A DNA stretch of 64,000 nt from Rhodoferax sp. WC2427. Its GTDB lineage: Bacteria; Pseudomonadota; Gammaproteobacteria; Burkholderiales; Burkholderiaceae_C. The stretch spans positions 1,550,001 to 1,614,000 of the forward strand of contig NZ_CP162006.1 in assembly GCF_040822085.1 (NCBI RefSeq), in the 5' to 3' direction. Shown here in pieces: positions 53,854 through 63,270 of this stretch (position 1 is its first letter; each line of letters opens with the position of its first letter). A program made the translations under genes and the position numbers. The notes beneath the pieces are model-generated. The model worked only from the letters and a program-made list of their open reading frames with translations. It had not been told where the DNA came from and did not search any database.

Positions 53854-54594
53854 TTACCTTTGTCCATTGCTGCCATGGGCGGCAACGGACGACATATCAA
53901 TCCAGGCCGGTTCTGCGGCAGACAAATGACCAAACAACAAATTTTTCTCTTCGGCGCTGACATGGCTCTCGGGTTGGGGTTCCAGGCACAGGCGGTTGCG
54001 CCCGGTAGACTTGGCCCGGTACAACTGCTGGTCGGCCCGGTCGGTCCACAGCTCGGTGGTGGAGCGGATCCACTGCAGGGCAAATGCCCCCCCGATACTG
54101 ATGGTGACCTGCAATTCAACCCCGGGAGCCACCGTGATCCGGGTATTTTCAATACTACGGCGAATGCGCTCGGCCACCGCATGCCCAAACGATGGCTGGC
54201 AAGACGGCAACACCACCACAAATTCTTCGCCGCCATAGCGCGCCAGCGTGTCCATGGGGCGCACACATGCTTGCAGCGCCTTGGCCACCACGCGCAACAC
54301 CTGGTCGCCCGCCGGGTGGCCGTGGGTGTCGTTGACGGTTTTGAAATGGTCGATGTCGATCAGCAGCAGCAGGGCCGCTTCGCCCGAGCGGGCCACCCGG
54401 TCCACCTCGGACTCGAGCACCATGTTGAAATGGCGGCGGTTCGACAGCCCGGTGAGCGGGTCCTTGAGCGATAAATCGCACAGACCATCGATCACGTTTT
54501 GTACATACGCCAATGGGTCGGGCATGTCCATCGCGGGCATCTCTTGCTGTAACAGAGCGCAAGCCGACTCCAGGCGCAAATTGCGTAGATCCAT
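53854..54594 (-). CDS. GGDEF-domain diguanylate cyclase
   Basis: 246 residues from the ATG at 54594 (start uncertain; a TTG at 54633 also fits, and neither has a clear ribosome site). The N-terminal 40 residues are of no known domain; then DPLTGLSNRRHF opens the GGDEF domain, with GGEEF at 121-125 and RPMD inhibitory site at 112-115. Cytoplasmic. It starts upstream of fleN with a 3-bp gap to its ATG, so the two are one operon. Confidence 0.92.
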   Translation of the reverse strand: MDLRNLRLESACALLQQEMPAMDMPDPLAYVQNVIDGLCDLSLKDPLTGLSNRRHFNMVLESEVDRVARSGEAALLLLIDIDHFKTVNDTHGHPAGDQVLRVVAKALQACVRPMDTLARYGGEEFVVVLPSCQPSFGHAVAERIRRSIENTRITVAPGVELQVTISIGGAFALQWIRSTTELWTDRADQQLYRAKSTGRNRLCLEPQPESHVSAEEKNLLFGHLSAAEPAWIDMSSVAAHGSNGQR

Positions 54595-54727
54595 GGAGGA
54601 GTGGGTTACCGTTGAGGACACGTTTGTGGGCAAAAAGTTACAGAAAGTTTAACAGTATCCAGTGCAGACCCAAGCCGGGAGATGGCTTGTCCTGCAGGGT
54701 CAATAGGTTGCTTTCGCGCAAGCGCTT

Positions 54728-56413
54728 TTAGATCGCAAAATCTTCTGGCCCGTGCTGCAGGGCCAACAGCGCGTCATGGTCGGTGCGGTGCAGCCGTACC
54801 CCATCCGGTGGGAGCTCTCCGGCACGGCGCAGCACATTTTCGACCGGCAGCTTCATGCCGCTGAGGTGCAGGGTGATGTGGCTGTGCGCCAGAGCATGGC
54901 GCAGTTTGCCAAAAGTGTCCACCCCGGTGGCATCGATGCGGTTGATGGGCTGGGCAAACAGGCACACCTGCTTGACACCGGGATGCAGCGCCAGGTGCTC
55001 CATCACGGCCCGTTCCAGGCTGCTGGCCGAGGCAAAGTCCAGCTCGGCATCCATGCGCAGCGCATACAAGTGCGGGGCCAGCGGCGGCAGGTTCCATAGA
55101 TGCCGGTCGCGCAGGCTGCCATCGGGGTGCAGGCCGATCTCGATGATGCGCGGGTGCAGCCGGTGGTACAAGAAGTGCGACAAGGCCATCAGCAAACCGG
55201 CCAGCACGCCCCAGTACAGCCGGGGTGCGGTGGCCAGGGTCAGTACAAAGGTGGTGGCACAGGTCACGGCCTCCACCGGGGCGGCGCGCCAGATACGGCG
55301 CAGTTCGGCCGGTTGCACCAGGCTGGACACCGCGGCCACCACCACCGCCGCCAGTACCGCCTGCGGCACGTGGTACAGCGCGGGGGTCAGCCACAGCAGC
55401 ACCAACAGCACCAGCATCACCGAAAAAATCGTCGCCCAGCCGGTCTTGGCCCCGGCATACAGGTTGATGGCCGAACGCGAGAACGACGAGCTGGTGGGAA
55501 AGGCCCCGCACAGGCCCGAAGCCACCTTGGCCATGCCCTGGCCGATCAGGTCCTGGTTTTCGTTCCAGCGGGTGCCGCCACGCTGGTTGTCCACCTTGGC
55601 ACTCGACGCGGTTTCCAGAAAGCTGATCAGTGTGAGCACCAGTACCGGCATGGCCAGCTCGCCCAACTGCGCCAGCGAGATGGCGCCCGGCAGTTGCAGT
55701 GCGGGCAGACCGGCGGGCAGGGCCCCCACCACCGCACCCCCGTTTTCCGCAAAGCCCAAGCCGGCACTCAGCAGCGCACTGGCCACCACCAGCACCATCA
55801 GCACCGGAAATTTGGGAAACCAGCGCTTGCCCAGCACCAGCACGGCCAGTGCGCCGAACCCGAACGCCGCTGCCTGCCAGTCGATCTGCGGCTGGTGTAG
55901 CAGTTGGGCCAAAGTCCCCTTGAGCCCGATCAGTGCGGGCAGTTGTGACAGCAAGATCAGGATCGCCGCCGCCTGGGTAAATCCGGTCAGCACCGGCGCG
56001 CTGACCAGATTGAGCAACCAGCCAAAACGCCCCAGCCCCAGCACGATCTGCAGCAGGCCCGACAGCAGCGCCAGCCACACCGCCAGCGTCACCCACTGCG
56101 CGCTGCCGGGTTCCGCCATGCCCAGAAAGGCACTGCCCACCAGCAGCGCGCTTAACGCGGTCGGCCCCACCGACAGGCGGGTCGACGAGCTCCACAGCAC
56201 TGCCACCAGCGCGGGCAGCAGCGAGGCGTAGATGCCGGTGATCAGCGGCATGCCCGCCAGCGCGGCGTAAGCCACGCCCTGCGGAATCACCATCATGCCC
56301 ACCGTCAGCCCGGCCCAGAGCTCGCCCACCAGGGTGCTGCGGCTGGGGCGCGGCCAACTGAGAAAAGGAAACCAGCGCTGGAACCGAATCAGATTTACAA
56401 GGTTTTTTGGCAT
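54728..56413 (-). CDS. SulP-family anion transporter
   Basis: 561 residues. About 12 membrane helices, starting LVGELWAGLTVGMMVIPQGVAYA, with FLETASSAK and CGAFPTSSSFSRSAINLYAGAKT, then a C-terminal STAS domain (about 435-550; LHLSGMKLPVENVLRRAG). Exchanges sulfate, bicarbonate or organic anions; the substrate is open. Its 5' region is an interspersed palindrome. Confidence 0.92.
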   Translation of the reverse strand: MPKNLVNLIRFQRWFPFLSWPRPSRSTLVGELWAGLTVGMMVIPQGVAYAALAGMPLITGIYASLLPALVAVLWSSSTRLSVGPTALSALLVGSAFLGMAEPGSAQWVTLAVWLALLSGLLQIVLGLGRFGWLLNLVSAPVLTGFTQAAAILILLSQLPALIGLKGTLAQLLHQPQIDWQAAAFGFGALAVLVLGKRWFPKFPVLMVLVVASALLSAGLGFAENGGAVVGALPAGLPALQLPGAISLAQLGELAMPVLVLTLISFLETASSAKVDNQRGGTRWNENQDLIGQGMAKVASGLCGAFPTSSSFSRSAINLYAGAKTGWATIFSVMLVLLVLLWLTPALYHVPQAVLAAVVVAAVSSLVQPAELRRIWRAAPVEAVTCATTFVLTLATAPRLYWGVLAGLLMALSHFLYHRLHPRIIEIGLHPDGSLRDRHLWNLPPLAPHLYALRMDAELDFASASSLERAVMEHLALHPGVKQVCLFAQPINRIDATGVDTFGKLRHALAHSHITLHLSGMKLPVENVLRRAGELPPDGVRLHRTDHDALLALQHGPEDFAI

Positions 56414-56455
56414 CTAGCGCTTATTCAATGGGCGTGAGCAGCTATAAAAATAGGA
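56411..56455 (+). repeat. palindromic interspersed element between sulP and the moeB-like gene
   Basis: CATCTAGCGCTTATTCAATG, GGCGTGAGCAGCTATAAAAA, TAGG. It fills the 43-bp gap and touches the SulP start codon. Confidence 0.85.
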
Positions 56456-56456
56456 G

Positions 56457-57209
56457 TTATGGATGCGGTGCACACACCGCGCATGCCGGGTCGCGCGGGA
56501 TGCGGATGTCGTTCCAGGCCATGCTGCGCGCATCCAGCATCTGCAGCCGTCCGGCCAGCGAGGTGCCTGCGCCACTGATCAGCTTGATGGCTTCGGCGGC
56601 CTGCATGGCCCCGATGATGCCCACCAGCGGTGCCAGCACGCCCATCACGGCGCAACGGGTTTCCTCGAAGTCGTCGCTGGGCGGGAACACGCAGGCGTAG
56701 CAGGGCGAAGCCGCATCCCGCGCGTCGAATACGCTGATCTGCCCGTCCATGCGGATGGCTGCGCCCGACACCAGCGGCTTGCGGTGGCGCACGCAGGCCG
56801 CATTGACGGCATGGCGGGTGGCAAAGTTGTCACAGCAGTCCAGCACCACATCGGCCTGGGCCACCAGCGTGTCCAGCAGCGCGGCATCGGCCCGGGCGTG
56901 GACGGCGTTGATCTGCACCTCGGGATTGATGGCCTGCATGGCGGTGCGCGCCGATTCCACCTTGGACTGGCCCACGCGCTCCAGGCTGTGGGCGATCTGC
57001 CGCTGCAGGTTGGTCAGGTCCACGGTGTCGTGGTCTACCAGGGTGATGTGGCCGATGCCCGCCGTGGCCAGGTACAGCGCCACCGGCGAGCCCAGCCCGC
57101 CCGCGCCGATGACCAGCGCGTGGGCCGCCAAAAGCCGTTCTTGCCCTTCGATGCCAATATCGTCCAGCAGGATGTGGCGCGAGTAGCGCAGCAGTTGGTC
57201 GTCGTTCAT
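56457..57209 (-). CDS. moeB: ThiF/MoeB-family adenylyltransferase
   Basis: 250 residues. IGAGGLGSPVALYLA (nucleotide loop), RYSRHILLDDIGIEGQ start, catalytic Cys in ETRCAVMGV, and zinc ligands C-x2-C (PCYACVF and DPACAVC). It adenylates the C-terminal glycine of MoaD or ThiS for molybdopterin or thiazole synthesis. Which partner is used is not decidable; XdhC in the window shows that molybdenum enzymes are made. Confidence 0.92.
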   Translation of the reverse strand: MNDDQLLRYSRHILLDDIGIEGQERLLAAHALVIGAGGLGSPVALYLATAGIGHITLVDHDTVDLTNLQRQIAHSLERVGQSKVESARTAMQAINPEVQINAVHARADAALLDTLVAQADVVLDCCDNFATRHAVNAACVRHRKPLVSGAAIRMDGQISVFDARDAASPCYACVFPPSDDFEETRCAVMGVLAPLVGIIGAMQAAEAIKLISGAGTSLAGRLQMLDARSMAWNDIRIPRDPACAVCAPHP

Positions 57210-57228
57210 CTTGGCATTGTCGCAATGA

Positions 57229-57251
57229 AAAGCCCCGCAGGGGCGGGGCTT
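57229..57251 (-). terminator. terminator after ctpA
   Basis: AAGCCCCGC/GCGGGGCTT, 9-bp stem with AGGG loop. On the minus strand it is followed by TTT and lies 23 bp after the ctpA stop. Confidence 0.75.
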
Positions 57252-57274
57252 GGGACTAAGGGCAGGGGGGCGGT

Positions 57275-58711
57275 CTACTGCTCTTTCTTTTCTTCTTTGC
57301 GCTCGACCAGGGTCTTGCTGACGATGACGGGCTTGCCCTTGAACTGGTTGAGCGCCTGGATCAGCTGGAAGTCTTTGTCGCTGCCGAATTCTGGCGGTGG
57401 TTTGCGGTCGGCCACCGGTTTCAGCGCTTCGGCTTCCAGCAGCTTGCGGGCTTCGTCGCGGGCTTTTTCGCGGGCTTCGTCTTTCTTCTCTTCGCCCTGG
57501 CCACTGGCCAGATGCTTTTCCAGGTCGGCTTCGCGCATGCGCAGGGCGCCGAAGGGGTTGCCGTCGGCGGTGTCATCGACCATCACGTCGGGCACGATGC
57601 CTTTGGCCTGGATGGATTTGCCGCTGGGTGTGTAGTAGCGCGCGGTGGTCAGCTTCAAGCCGGTATCGGGTCCGAGCGGGCGCACGGTCTGCACCGAGCC
57701 CTTGCCAAAGGTCTGGCTGCCCATGATGGTGCCGCGCTTGTAGTCTTGCAGGGCACCGGCGACGATCTCGCTGGCCGAGGCCGAGCCTTCATTGACCAGC
57801 ACGATCAGCGGCACCGTTTTCAGGGCAGCGGGCAGTTTGGCCAAGGCATCGGCTCCGCGGCGCTGGTAGAACTCGGGCGAGGCCTTGTAGGTGAACTTGC
57901 TGTCGGCCAGCTGGCCGTTGGTGGACACCACGGTCACGTTTTCGGGCAGGAAAGCCGCAGACACGGCCACGGCGGCATCCAGCAAGCCGCCCGGGTCGTT
58001 ACGCAGGTCCAGCACCAGGCCCTTGAGCTTGGGTTCCTGCTTGTAGATGTCGGTGATCTTGGTGGCGAAGTCGTCCACCGTGCGGTCCTGAAACTGGCTC
58101 AGGCGAACCCAGGCGTAGCCCGGCTCGACGACCTTGGCGCGGACCGACTGGGTGCGGATTTCTTCGCGGGTGATGGTCACCGGGAAGCTGCGGTTCTCGT
58201 CCTTGCGGAAGATCGTCAGGCTGACTTTGGTGTTGGGTTCGCCGCGCATCTTCTTTACCGCGTCGTTGAGCGCCAGGCCCTTGACGGCGGTGTCGTCGAT
58301 CTTGGTGATCAGGTCGTTGGGCTTGAGGCCCGCGCGGAAGGCCGGCGAGCCTTCGATGGGCGAGACCACCTTGACCAGCCCGTCTTCCTGGGTGATCTCG
58401 ATGCCCACGCCCACAAAGCGGCCCGTGGTGCCTTCGCGGAATTCCTTGAACGACTTTTTGTCAAAGTACTGGGAGTGCGGGTCCAGGCTGGCCACCATGC
58501 CCGCAATCGCGTCGCTAATGAGCTTTTTCTCGTCGACCGGCTCCACATAGTCGGTTTTGACCATGCCGAAGACCGCCGCGAGCTGTTGCAGCTCTTCCAG
58601 CGGCAGCGGTGCCATGGCCCCACGGGCCACGGTTTGCAGGGAAACCGTGGTGAGGGCTCCGGCAATGGCACCGGCGGCAATCCAACCGGTAATTTTGAGT
58701 TTCTGGCCCAT
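57275..58711 (-). CDS. ctpA: C-terminal processing protease (S41 family)
   Basis: 478 residues. Signal/anchor helix (8-28), PDZ domain (about 95-165; GVGIEITQEDGLVKVVSP), catalytic Ser in NEGSASASEIVAGAL and Lys in GSQTFGKGSVQT. A charged coiled C-terminal tail (about 410-478) rich in Glu and Lys follows. Periplasmic, trims or degrades proteins from the C-terminus. It follows gpmA in the minus-strand set (80-bp gap). Confidence 0.95.
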   Translation of the reverse strand: MGQKLKITGWIAAGAIAGALTTVSLQTVARGAMAPLPLEELQQLAAVFGMVKTDYVEPVDEKKLISDAIAGMVASLDPHSQYFDKKSFKEFREGTTGRFVGVGIEITQEDGLVKVVSPIEGSPAFRAGLKPNDLITKIDDTAVKGLALNDAVKKMRGEPNTKVSLTIFRKDENRSFPVTITREEIRTQSVRAKVVEPGYAWVRLSQFQDRTVDDFATKITDIYKQEPKLKGLVLDLRNDPGGLLDAAVAVSAAFLPENVTVVSTNGQLADSKFTYKASPEFYQRRGADALAKLPAALKTVPLIVLVNEGSASASEIVAGALQDYKRGTIMGSQTFGKGSVQTVRPLGPDTGLKLTTARYYTPSGKSIQAKGIVPDVMVDDTADGNPFGALRMREADLEKHLASGQGEEKKDEAREKARDEARKLLEAEALKPVADRKPPPEFGSDKDFQLIQALNQFKGKPVIVSKTLVERKEEKKEQ

Positions 58712-58791
58712 AAGCGTCTTTCAGTTCTCTGTCAATATACACGTTGGTATCCACTTGTTTGGATACGTTCCGTGTAAACCTTTTTATCGGC

Positions 58792-59538
58792 TTATTTTTT
58801 CTGGCCCTGAGCGGCAACCGCTGCTGCGGCCGCTGCGGCGGCTTCGGCATCGCCCAGGTAGTAGTGGCGGATCGGTTTCAGGTTCTCGTCCAGCTCGTAC
58901 ACCAGCGGAATGCCGTTGGGGATGTTCAGGCCCACGATGTCGTCGTCGGAGATGTTGTCCAGGTACTTGACCAACGCGCGGATCGAGTTGCCGTGGGCGG
59001 CCAGCACGATGCGTTTACCGGCCTTGATGGCGGGGGCCATGGCTTCGTTCCAGAACGGCAGTACGCGGTCCACGGTGTCTTTCAGGCACTCGGTCAGCGG
59101 GATCTGGTCGGGGGTTTGCTTGGCGTAGCGCGGGTCGCTGCGTTCGCAACGCGGGTCGGTGGCCTCCAGCGCCGGGGGCGGCGTGTCGTAGCTGCGGCGC
59201 CAGACCAGCACCTGGTCGTCGCCATACTGCTTGGCGGTTTCGGCTTTGTTCAATCCCTGCAGCGCACCGTAGTGGCGCTCGTTCAGGCGCCAGCTGTGCA
59301 CCACTGGCAGGTAGGTGCGGTCCATCTGGTCCAGGCAGTGCCACAGGGTGTGGGTGGCGCGCTTGAGTACGCTGGTGTAGGCCACGTCGAACTCGAAGTT
59401 GTCGGCTTTCAACAGGCGGCCCGCGTTTTGCGCCTGGGCAATGCCGGTGTCGGTCAATGGCACATCGGTCCAGCCGGTGAAGCGGTTTTCAAGATTCCAG
59501 GTGGATTCACCGTGGCGGATCAGAACGATTTTGTACAT
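58792..59538 (-). CDS. gpmA: 2,3-bisphosphoglycerate-dependent phosphoglycerate mutase
   Basis: 248 residues. [18 protein letters not shown] carries the phosphohistidine; YKIVLIRHG start, [12 protein letters not shown] and [14 protein letters not shown] complete the site. The C-terminus is Ala-rich. Interconverts 3- and 2-phosphoglycerate. Divergent from the rhodanese gene. Confidence 0.97.
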   Translation of the reverse strand: MYKIVLIRHGESTWNLENRFTGWTDVPLTDTGIAQAQNAGRLLKADNFEFDVAYTSVLKRATHTLWHCLDQMDRTYLPVVHSWRLNERHYGALQGLNKAETAKQYGDDQVLVWRRSYDTPPPALEATDPRCERSDPRYAKQTPDQIPLTECLKDTVDRVLPFWNEAMAPAIKAGKRIVLAAHGNSIRALVKYLDNISDDDIVGLNIPNGIPLVYELDENLKPIRHYYLGDAEAAAAAAAAVAAQGQKK

Positions 59539-59661
59539 AGGGCGGCTTGTCTCGGTGGATGAAAAGGGAGCTAAAAATAGGGGCTCCCGCCAGGGTCAGC
59601 ACGCCATTCTAAAATCGCCGGTTCGGGGTAGTCCCGCTCAACCACAAATAAAAGGTGCAAA

Positions 59662-60072
59662 GTGAAGTTTTTAATAGACAACTGGATGCTGATTGCGATA
59701 GCGCTGGCAGCGGGTGGCGGCTTGTTGTGGCCGGTGATTTCGAACAGCGCCGGTGCGGGTGCCCTGACGGCCAACGGCGCGGTCATGCGTATCAACCGCG
59801 AAAAGGCCGTGGTGGTGGATGTGCGCGAGGCCGATGAGTTCGCCGTCGGCCACATTGCCGCCGCCAAGAATCTGCCGGTCGGCCAGCTGGAAGACAAGCT
59901 GGCCTCCATGGTGAAAAACAAATCGCTGCCCTTGATCCTGGTCTGCGCCACCGGTGCACGCGCCAATAAGGCTTTGGCCACGGCCAAAAAGCTGGGTTAC
60001 GAGCAAGCCGAAGTGCTCAGCGGCGGCATGAAAGCCTGGGGCGAAGCCAACCTGCCGCTTGAAAAGTCCTGA
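59662..60072 (+). CDS. rhodanese-like domain protein
   Basis: 136 residues. One N-terminal membrane helix (about 5-25), then a rhodanese domain: VVVDVREADEFAVGHI and the loop LVCATGARAN with the catalytic Cys. Sulfur transfer at the inner membrane is inferred. First gene of the rhodanese-grxC-secB-gpsA run (20-bp gap to grxC). Confidence 0.93.
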   Translation: MKFLIDNWMLIAIALAAGGGLLWPVISNSAGAGALTANGAVMRINREKAVVVDVREADEFAVGHIAAAKNLPVGQLEDKLASMVKNKSLPLILVCATGARANKALATAKKLGYEQAEVLSGGMKAWGEANLPLEKS

Positions 60073-60092
60073 GCCACCACCAGATACTGACC

Positions 60093-60353
60093 ATGCAAAC
60101 CGTCAAGATGTACACCACCGCCGTATGCCCCTACTGCATCCGTGCCAAGCAAATTCTGAAAAACAAGGGCGTCGAGCAGATCGACGAGATCCGCGTAGAC
60201 CAGTTCCCTGAGGCCCGTGCGGCCATGATGGAGTTGACCGGTCGCCGCACGGTGCCGCAAATTTTCATCGGTGACACCCATGTGGGGGGCTGTGATGACC
60301 TGGTGGCGCTGGACGGTCGGGGCGGTTTGCTGCCGCTGCTGAATGCGGCTTGA
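60093..60353 (+). CDS. grxC: glutaredoxin 3
   Basis: 86 residues. Thioredoxin fold with the CPYC active site at 12-15 (TAVCPYCIRAKQIL), GRRTVPQIFIGDTHVGGCDDL. Reduces disulphides with glutathione. Between rhodanese and secB, a common order in Burkholderiales. Confidence 0.97.
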   Translation: MQTVKMYTTAVCPYCIRAKQILKNKGVEQIDEIRVDQFPEARAAMMELTGRRTVPQIFIGDTHVGGCDDLVALDGRGGLLPLLNAA

Positions 60354-60458
60354 AGTACCGCTGAATCTGCCTTCCTGATCGGCAATAATCCATTTGCTTT
60401 TTTCGCCCGCCATGGCTTCTCCGGCGGGCTTTGTTTTGATGTCCACCGAAAGAATTCC

Positions 60459-60926
60459 ATGTCCGAGCAACAAGATCCCGTATTCCAAATCCAGCGCGTT
60501 TACCTGAAAGAGGCTTCGCTGGAGCAGCCCAATTCCCCCGGCATCCTGCTGGACCCGACCCAGCCCACGGTGGAAATCCAGCTGGGTGTGGAAGCCAACC
60601 CGGTGGCAGATGGCATTTTTGAAGTAGCCGTGACGGCCACTGTGCAGACCAAGATTGGCGAAAAGACCGTGTTCCTGGTGGAAGCCAAGCAAGCCGGCAT
60701 TTTTGAAATCCGCAACATGTCCCAAGAGCAGATGGGCCCGATCATTGGCATCGCCTGCCCGCAAATCGTCTACCCTTACCTGCGCAGCAATGTCGCCGAT
60801 ATGGTCCAGCGCGCCGGTTTCCCACAGGTGCACCTGGCCGAAATCAACTTCCAGGCCATGTACGAACAGCAGCAAGCCAATGCTGCAGCGGCCGCTGCCG
60901 AAGCGCCCACCGCTACGCTGCAATAA
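60459..60926 (+). CDS. secB: protein-export chaperone SecB
   Basis: 155 residues. [32 protein letters not shown] and [19 protein letters not shown] are family signatures. It keeps preproteins unfolded for SecA. The 105-bp gap after grxC probably holds a promoter. Four bases separate it from gpsA. Confidence 0.97.
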   Translation: MSEQQDPVFQIQRVYLKEASLEQPNSPGILLDPTQPTVEIQLGVEANPVADGIFEVAVTATVQTKIGEKTVFLVEAKQAGIFEIRNMSQEQMGPIIGIACPQIVYPYLRSNVADMVQRAGFPQVHLAEINFQAMYEQQQANAAAAAAEAPTATLQ

Positions 60927-60930
60927 ACCC

Positions 60931-61953
60931 ATGAAAATCGCGGTTCTGGGCGCGGGGGCCTGGGGCACCGCGCTGGCCATCAGTGCCAGCCAGCGCCACA
61001 GCCTCACGCTGTGGGCGCGCGATGCCGGGCAGGCCGCTGCCATGCAGGCCCAGCGCTGCAACCAGCGCTACCTGCCCGGCATCGCTTTTCCCGAAACACT
61101 CACCGTCTGCTCCGTGGCGCCCGAGGCCCTGGCCGCGCTGGTGGCAGGGCACGACCTGGTCATCCTGGGCACACCCATGTCGGCCTTGCGCAGCATGCTG
61201 CAGCAGATTGCAGGCTGTGCGGCGCCTGTGGCCTGGTTGTGCAAAGGGTTTGAGTCTCCCGGTTCCAAGCCTTTTGGGCTGCTGGCGCACGAGGTATACG
61301 CTCAGGCAGCTATTGAATCTGTAGCAAATGCACCATCGCTGTATGGCGTGCTCAGTGGCCCCAGCTTCGCCCAGGAGGTGGCCCGTGGCCAGCCCACGGC
61401 CCTGGTGGCCGCCAGCAGCCGCGCCGAGGTGCGCGATGCCCTGGTGGAGGCCTTCCACAGCCCGGTGTTGCGGGTTTATGCCAGCGACGATGTGGTGGGC
61501 GTGGAGGTGGGCGGCGCGGTCAAGAACGTGCTGGCCATCGCCACCGGCCTGTGCGACGGCCTGGGCTTGGGCCTGAATGCGCGGGCAGCCCTGGTAACCC
61601 GTGGCTTGGCCGAAATGACGCGCTTGGGCGTAGCCCTCGGCGCCAAGGCCGAGACCTTCATGGGCCTGTCGGGTCTGGGCGATCTGGTGCTGACGTGTAC
61701 TGGCGATTTGAGCCGTAACCGCCAGGTGGGTTTGTTACTGGCTCAAGGCCAGTCGCTGGACCAGGCGGTGGCCTCTTTGGGCCATGTAGCAGAGGGCGTG
61801 TACAGCGCCCGCACCGTGGCGCAGCGGGCGCACAGCCTGGGCGTGGACATGCCCATCACCCACAGCGTGGTGGCTTTGCTGGACGGTCGCATCCGCCCGG
61901 CTGACGCGGTTGCGTCTCTGATGGGGCGGGCCCCGGTGCCCGAGCTCGTGTAA
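60931..61953 (+). CDS. gpsA: glycerol-3-phosphate dehydrogenase [NAD(P)+]
   Basis: 340 residues. [17 protein letters not shown] (nucleotide loop), [29 protein letters not shown] with the catalytic Lys, and [12 protein letters not shown]. Makes sn-glycerol-3-phosphate for phospholipids. Residues about 123-133 ([11 protein letters not shown]) coincide with a partial interspersed repeat. Last of the secB-gpsA pair. Confidence 0.96.
   Translation: MKIAVLGAGAWGTALAISASQRHSLTLWARDAGQAAAMQAQRCNQRYLPGIAFPETLTVCSVAPEALAALVAGHDLVILGTPMSALRSMLQQIAGCAAPVAWLCKGFESPGSKPFGLLAHEVYAQAAIESVANAPSLYGVLSGPSFAQEVARGQPTALVAASSRAEVRDALVEAFHSPVLRVYASDDVVGVEVGGAVKNVLAIATGLCDGLGLGLNARAALVTRGLAEMTRLGVALGAKAETFMGLSGLGDLVLTCTGDLSRNRQVGLLLAQGQSLDQAVASLGHVAEGVYSARTVAQRAHSLGVDMPITHSVVALLDGRIRPADAVASLMGRAPVPELV
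61299..61329 (+). repeat. partial palindromic element inside gpsA
   Basis: CGCTCAGGCAGCTATTGAATC and TGTAGCAAAT match only the 3' half of the family, in the same reading frame as the copies in tilS and phhB. It could be a remnant. Confidence 0.4.
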
Positions 61954-61968
61954 GGCTTTGTGTCTTTT

Positions 61969-61989
61969 GTGTAAGGAAACTTCTTACAC
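61969..61989. promoter_or_regulatory. inverted repeat upstream of flhDC
   Basis: GTGTAAG-GAAACTT-CTTACAC, perfect 7-bp arms, 149 bp before flhD and 16 bp after the gpsA stop. Possible operator or weak terminator without a T run. Confidence 0.4.
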
Positions 61990-62022
61990 GGCCTGGTAAA
62001 AATCTGACCTGCGGTATGGGTG

Positions 62023-62050
62023 CCCCCCGACTTAATTTTTGATTGGGGGG
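62023..62050. promoter_or_regulatory. C6/G6 hairpin in the flhDC leader region
   Basis: CCCCCC and GGGGGG arms flank 16 A/T-rich nt; a second small palindrome AATCC..GGATT follows at 62058-62075. Both lie within 115 bp of the flhD start and would fold in its leader if transcription begins upstream. Confidence 0.4.
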
Positions 62051-62137
62051 TATTCACAATCCATTTCAACGGATTGGGAAATAGCAGATTGCGACAAACG
62101 CAAGGCAGCCTGAACCGGGAAGACCAAAGGACACACC

Positions 62138-62464
62138 ATGAACACCGAACAGATCATTGCCGAAATCCGCGAGGCCAATCTGACGTACCTCATGCTGGCG
62201 CAAAGCCTGATCCGCCAGGACAAGGCCGAAGCGCTGTTCCGTCTCGGTATCAACGAAGAAGCGGCCGACATCCTGGGTGCCCTCTCCGCTGCCCAGATTC
62301 TGAAACTGGCCTCCGGCAACATGCTGCTGTGCCACTTCCGGGTGGAAGACAGCCTGGTCTGGAGTCTGCTGACCAACCACGACATCAAGAAGGTGGGCAA
62401 CCCCGCCACCAACACCTTGCACGCCAACATCCTGATGGCTGGCCGCGTGGCCGAAGTCCTGTAA
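62138..62464 (+). CDS. flhD: flagellar transcriptional activator FlhD
   Basis: 108 residues. NTEQIIAEIREANLTYLMLAQSLIRQDKAEALFRLG is the family start; it forms the FlhD4C2 activator of class II flagellar promoters. Its last residues are 9 bp before flhC. Presence of flhDC rather than fleQ fits Comamonadaceae. Confidence 0.97.
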   Translation: MNTEQIIAEIREANLTYLMLAQSLIRQDKAEALFRLGINEEAADILGALSAAQILKLASGNMLLCHFRVEDSLVWSLLTNHDIKKVGNPATNTLHANILMAGRVAEVL

Positions 62465-62473
62465 GGAGCTCCC

Positions 62474-63055
62474 ATGACCACCACCGCTTCCACTGCCGCT
62501 GTCGCCACCAAAGTGTCCAAGCCTTCCAAGAGCGTGCTGCAAGACTCGCAGCAGATCGAACGTGCAGCCGCGTTGATCCGCATGGGCGCCCGCATGCAGG
62601 TGCTGGAATCGGAAACCGATTTGTCCTACGAGCGCCTGCTGCGCCTGTACAAAGAGGTCTCGGGCAAGTCGCCCAGCAAGGGCCAACTGCCCTTCTCGAC
62701 GGACTGGTTTTTGTCCTGGCAGGAAAACATCCACTCCTCGCTGTTTCTGAACATCTACGAATACCTGTCCAAGAGCATGGACATGGATTCCATCGACATC
62801 CTGACCAAGGCCTACCGCCTGTACACCGAGCAGATCGTGGCCGCCGAGGTGGACCCGCTGCTGTCGTTTACCCGGGCCTGGCGCCTGGTGAAGTTTGTCG
62901 ATGCCAACATGCTCAACATGACCCAGTGCAGCAGTTGTGGCGGCAAATTTGTCACCGAACTCTACGAAAACCCCCGCCAATACGTGTGCGGTTTGTGCAG
63001 CCCACCGGCCCGCGCAGGCAAATGCAAGGGCGAGCGTACCTTGATGTTGCATTAA
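62474..63055 (+). CDS. flhC: flagellar transcriptional activator FlhC
   Basis: 193 residues. The zinc cysteines are in QCSSCGGKF and YVCGLCSPP near the C-terminus; LIRMGARMQVLESETDLSYERLLRLYKEV is the DNA-binding part. AAGGAG lies upstream. Partner of FlhD. Confidence 0.97.
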   Translation: MTTTASTAAVATKVSKPSKSVLQDSQQIERAAALIRMGARMQVLESETDLSYERLLRLYKEVSGKSPSKGQLPFSTDWFLSWQENIHSSLFLNIYEYLSKSMDMDSIDILTKAYRLYTEQIVAAEVDPLLSFTRAWRLVKFVDANMLNMTQCSSCGGKFVTELYENPRQYVCGLCSPPARAGKCKGERTLMLH

Positions 63056-63270
63056 TCGCGCGAATACGGAAATGGATTGCATGGGTATCCTGCAACCAGA
63101 GAGAAGCGGCTCCAAACGAGTCGTTTAAATCCCACGAAAGTACCCGCCACAGCCTCATTTCCGCGGCCTATCGCCTTACCATAACGCTTTGAATCGGAAG
63201 ATTTCGATCCCATCGAAACGCAACCGAACCGGTAATAAGTCCGGTTTTAAGGCATTGGATAGGTAGCAAG
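63056..63270. other. gap after flhC with two palindromes; no gene
   Basis: TTTCGAT-CCC-ATCGAAA at 63202-63218 and AACCGG-N8-CCGGTT followed by TT at 63227-63248 (possible weak terminator of flhDC). No sigma-28 box is recognisable, and no frame is coding. Confidence 0.5.

Noticed and set aside
59565..59592. GGGAGCTAAAAATAGGGGCTCCC as another interspersed element
   Set aside because: It is a small palindrome between gpmA and the rhodanese gene, but lacks the GCGC core and the TAGCA end of the family.
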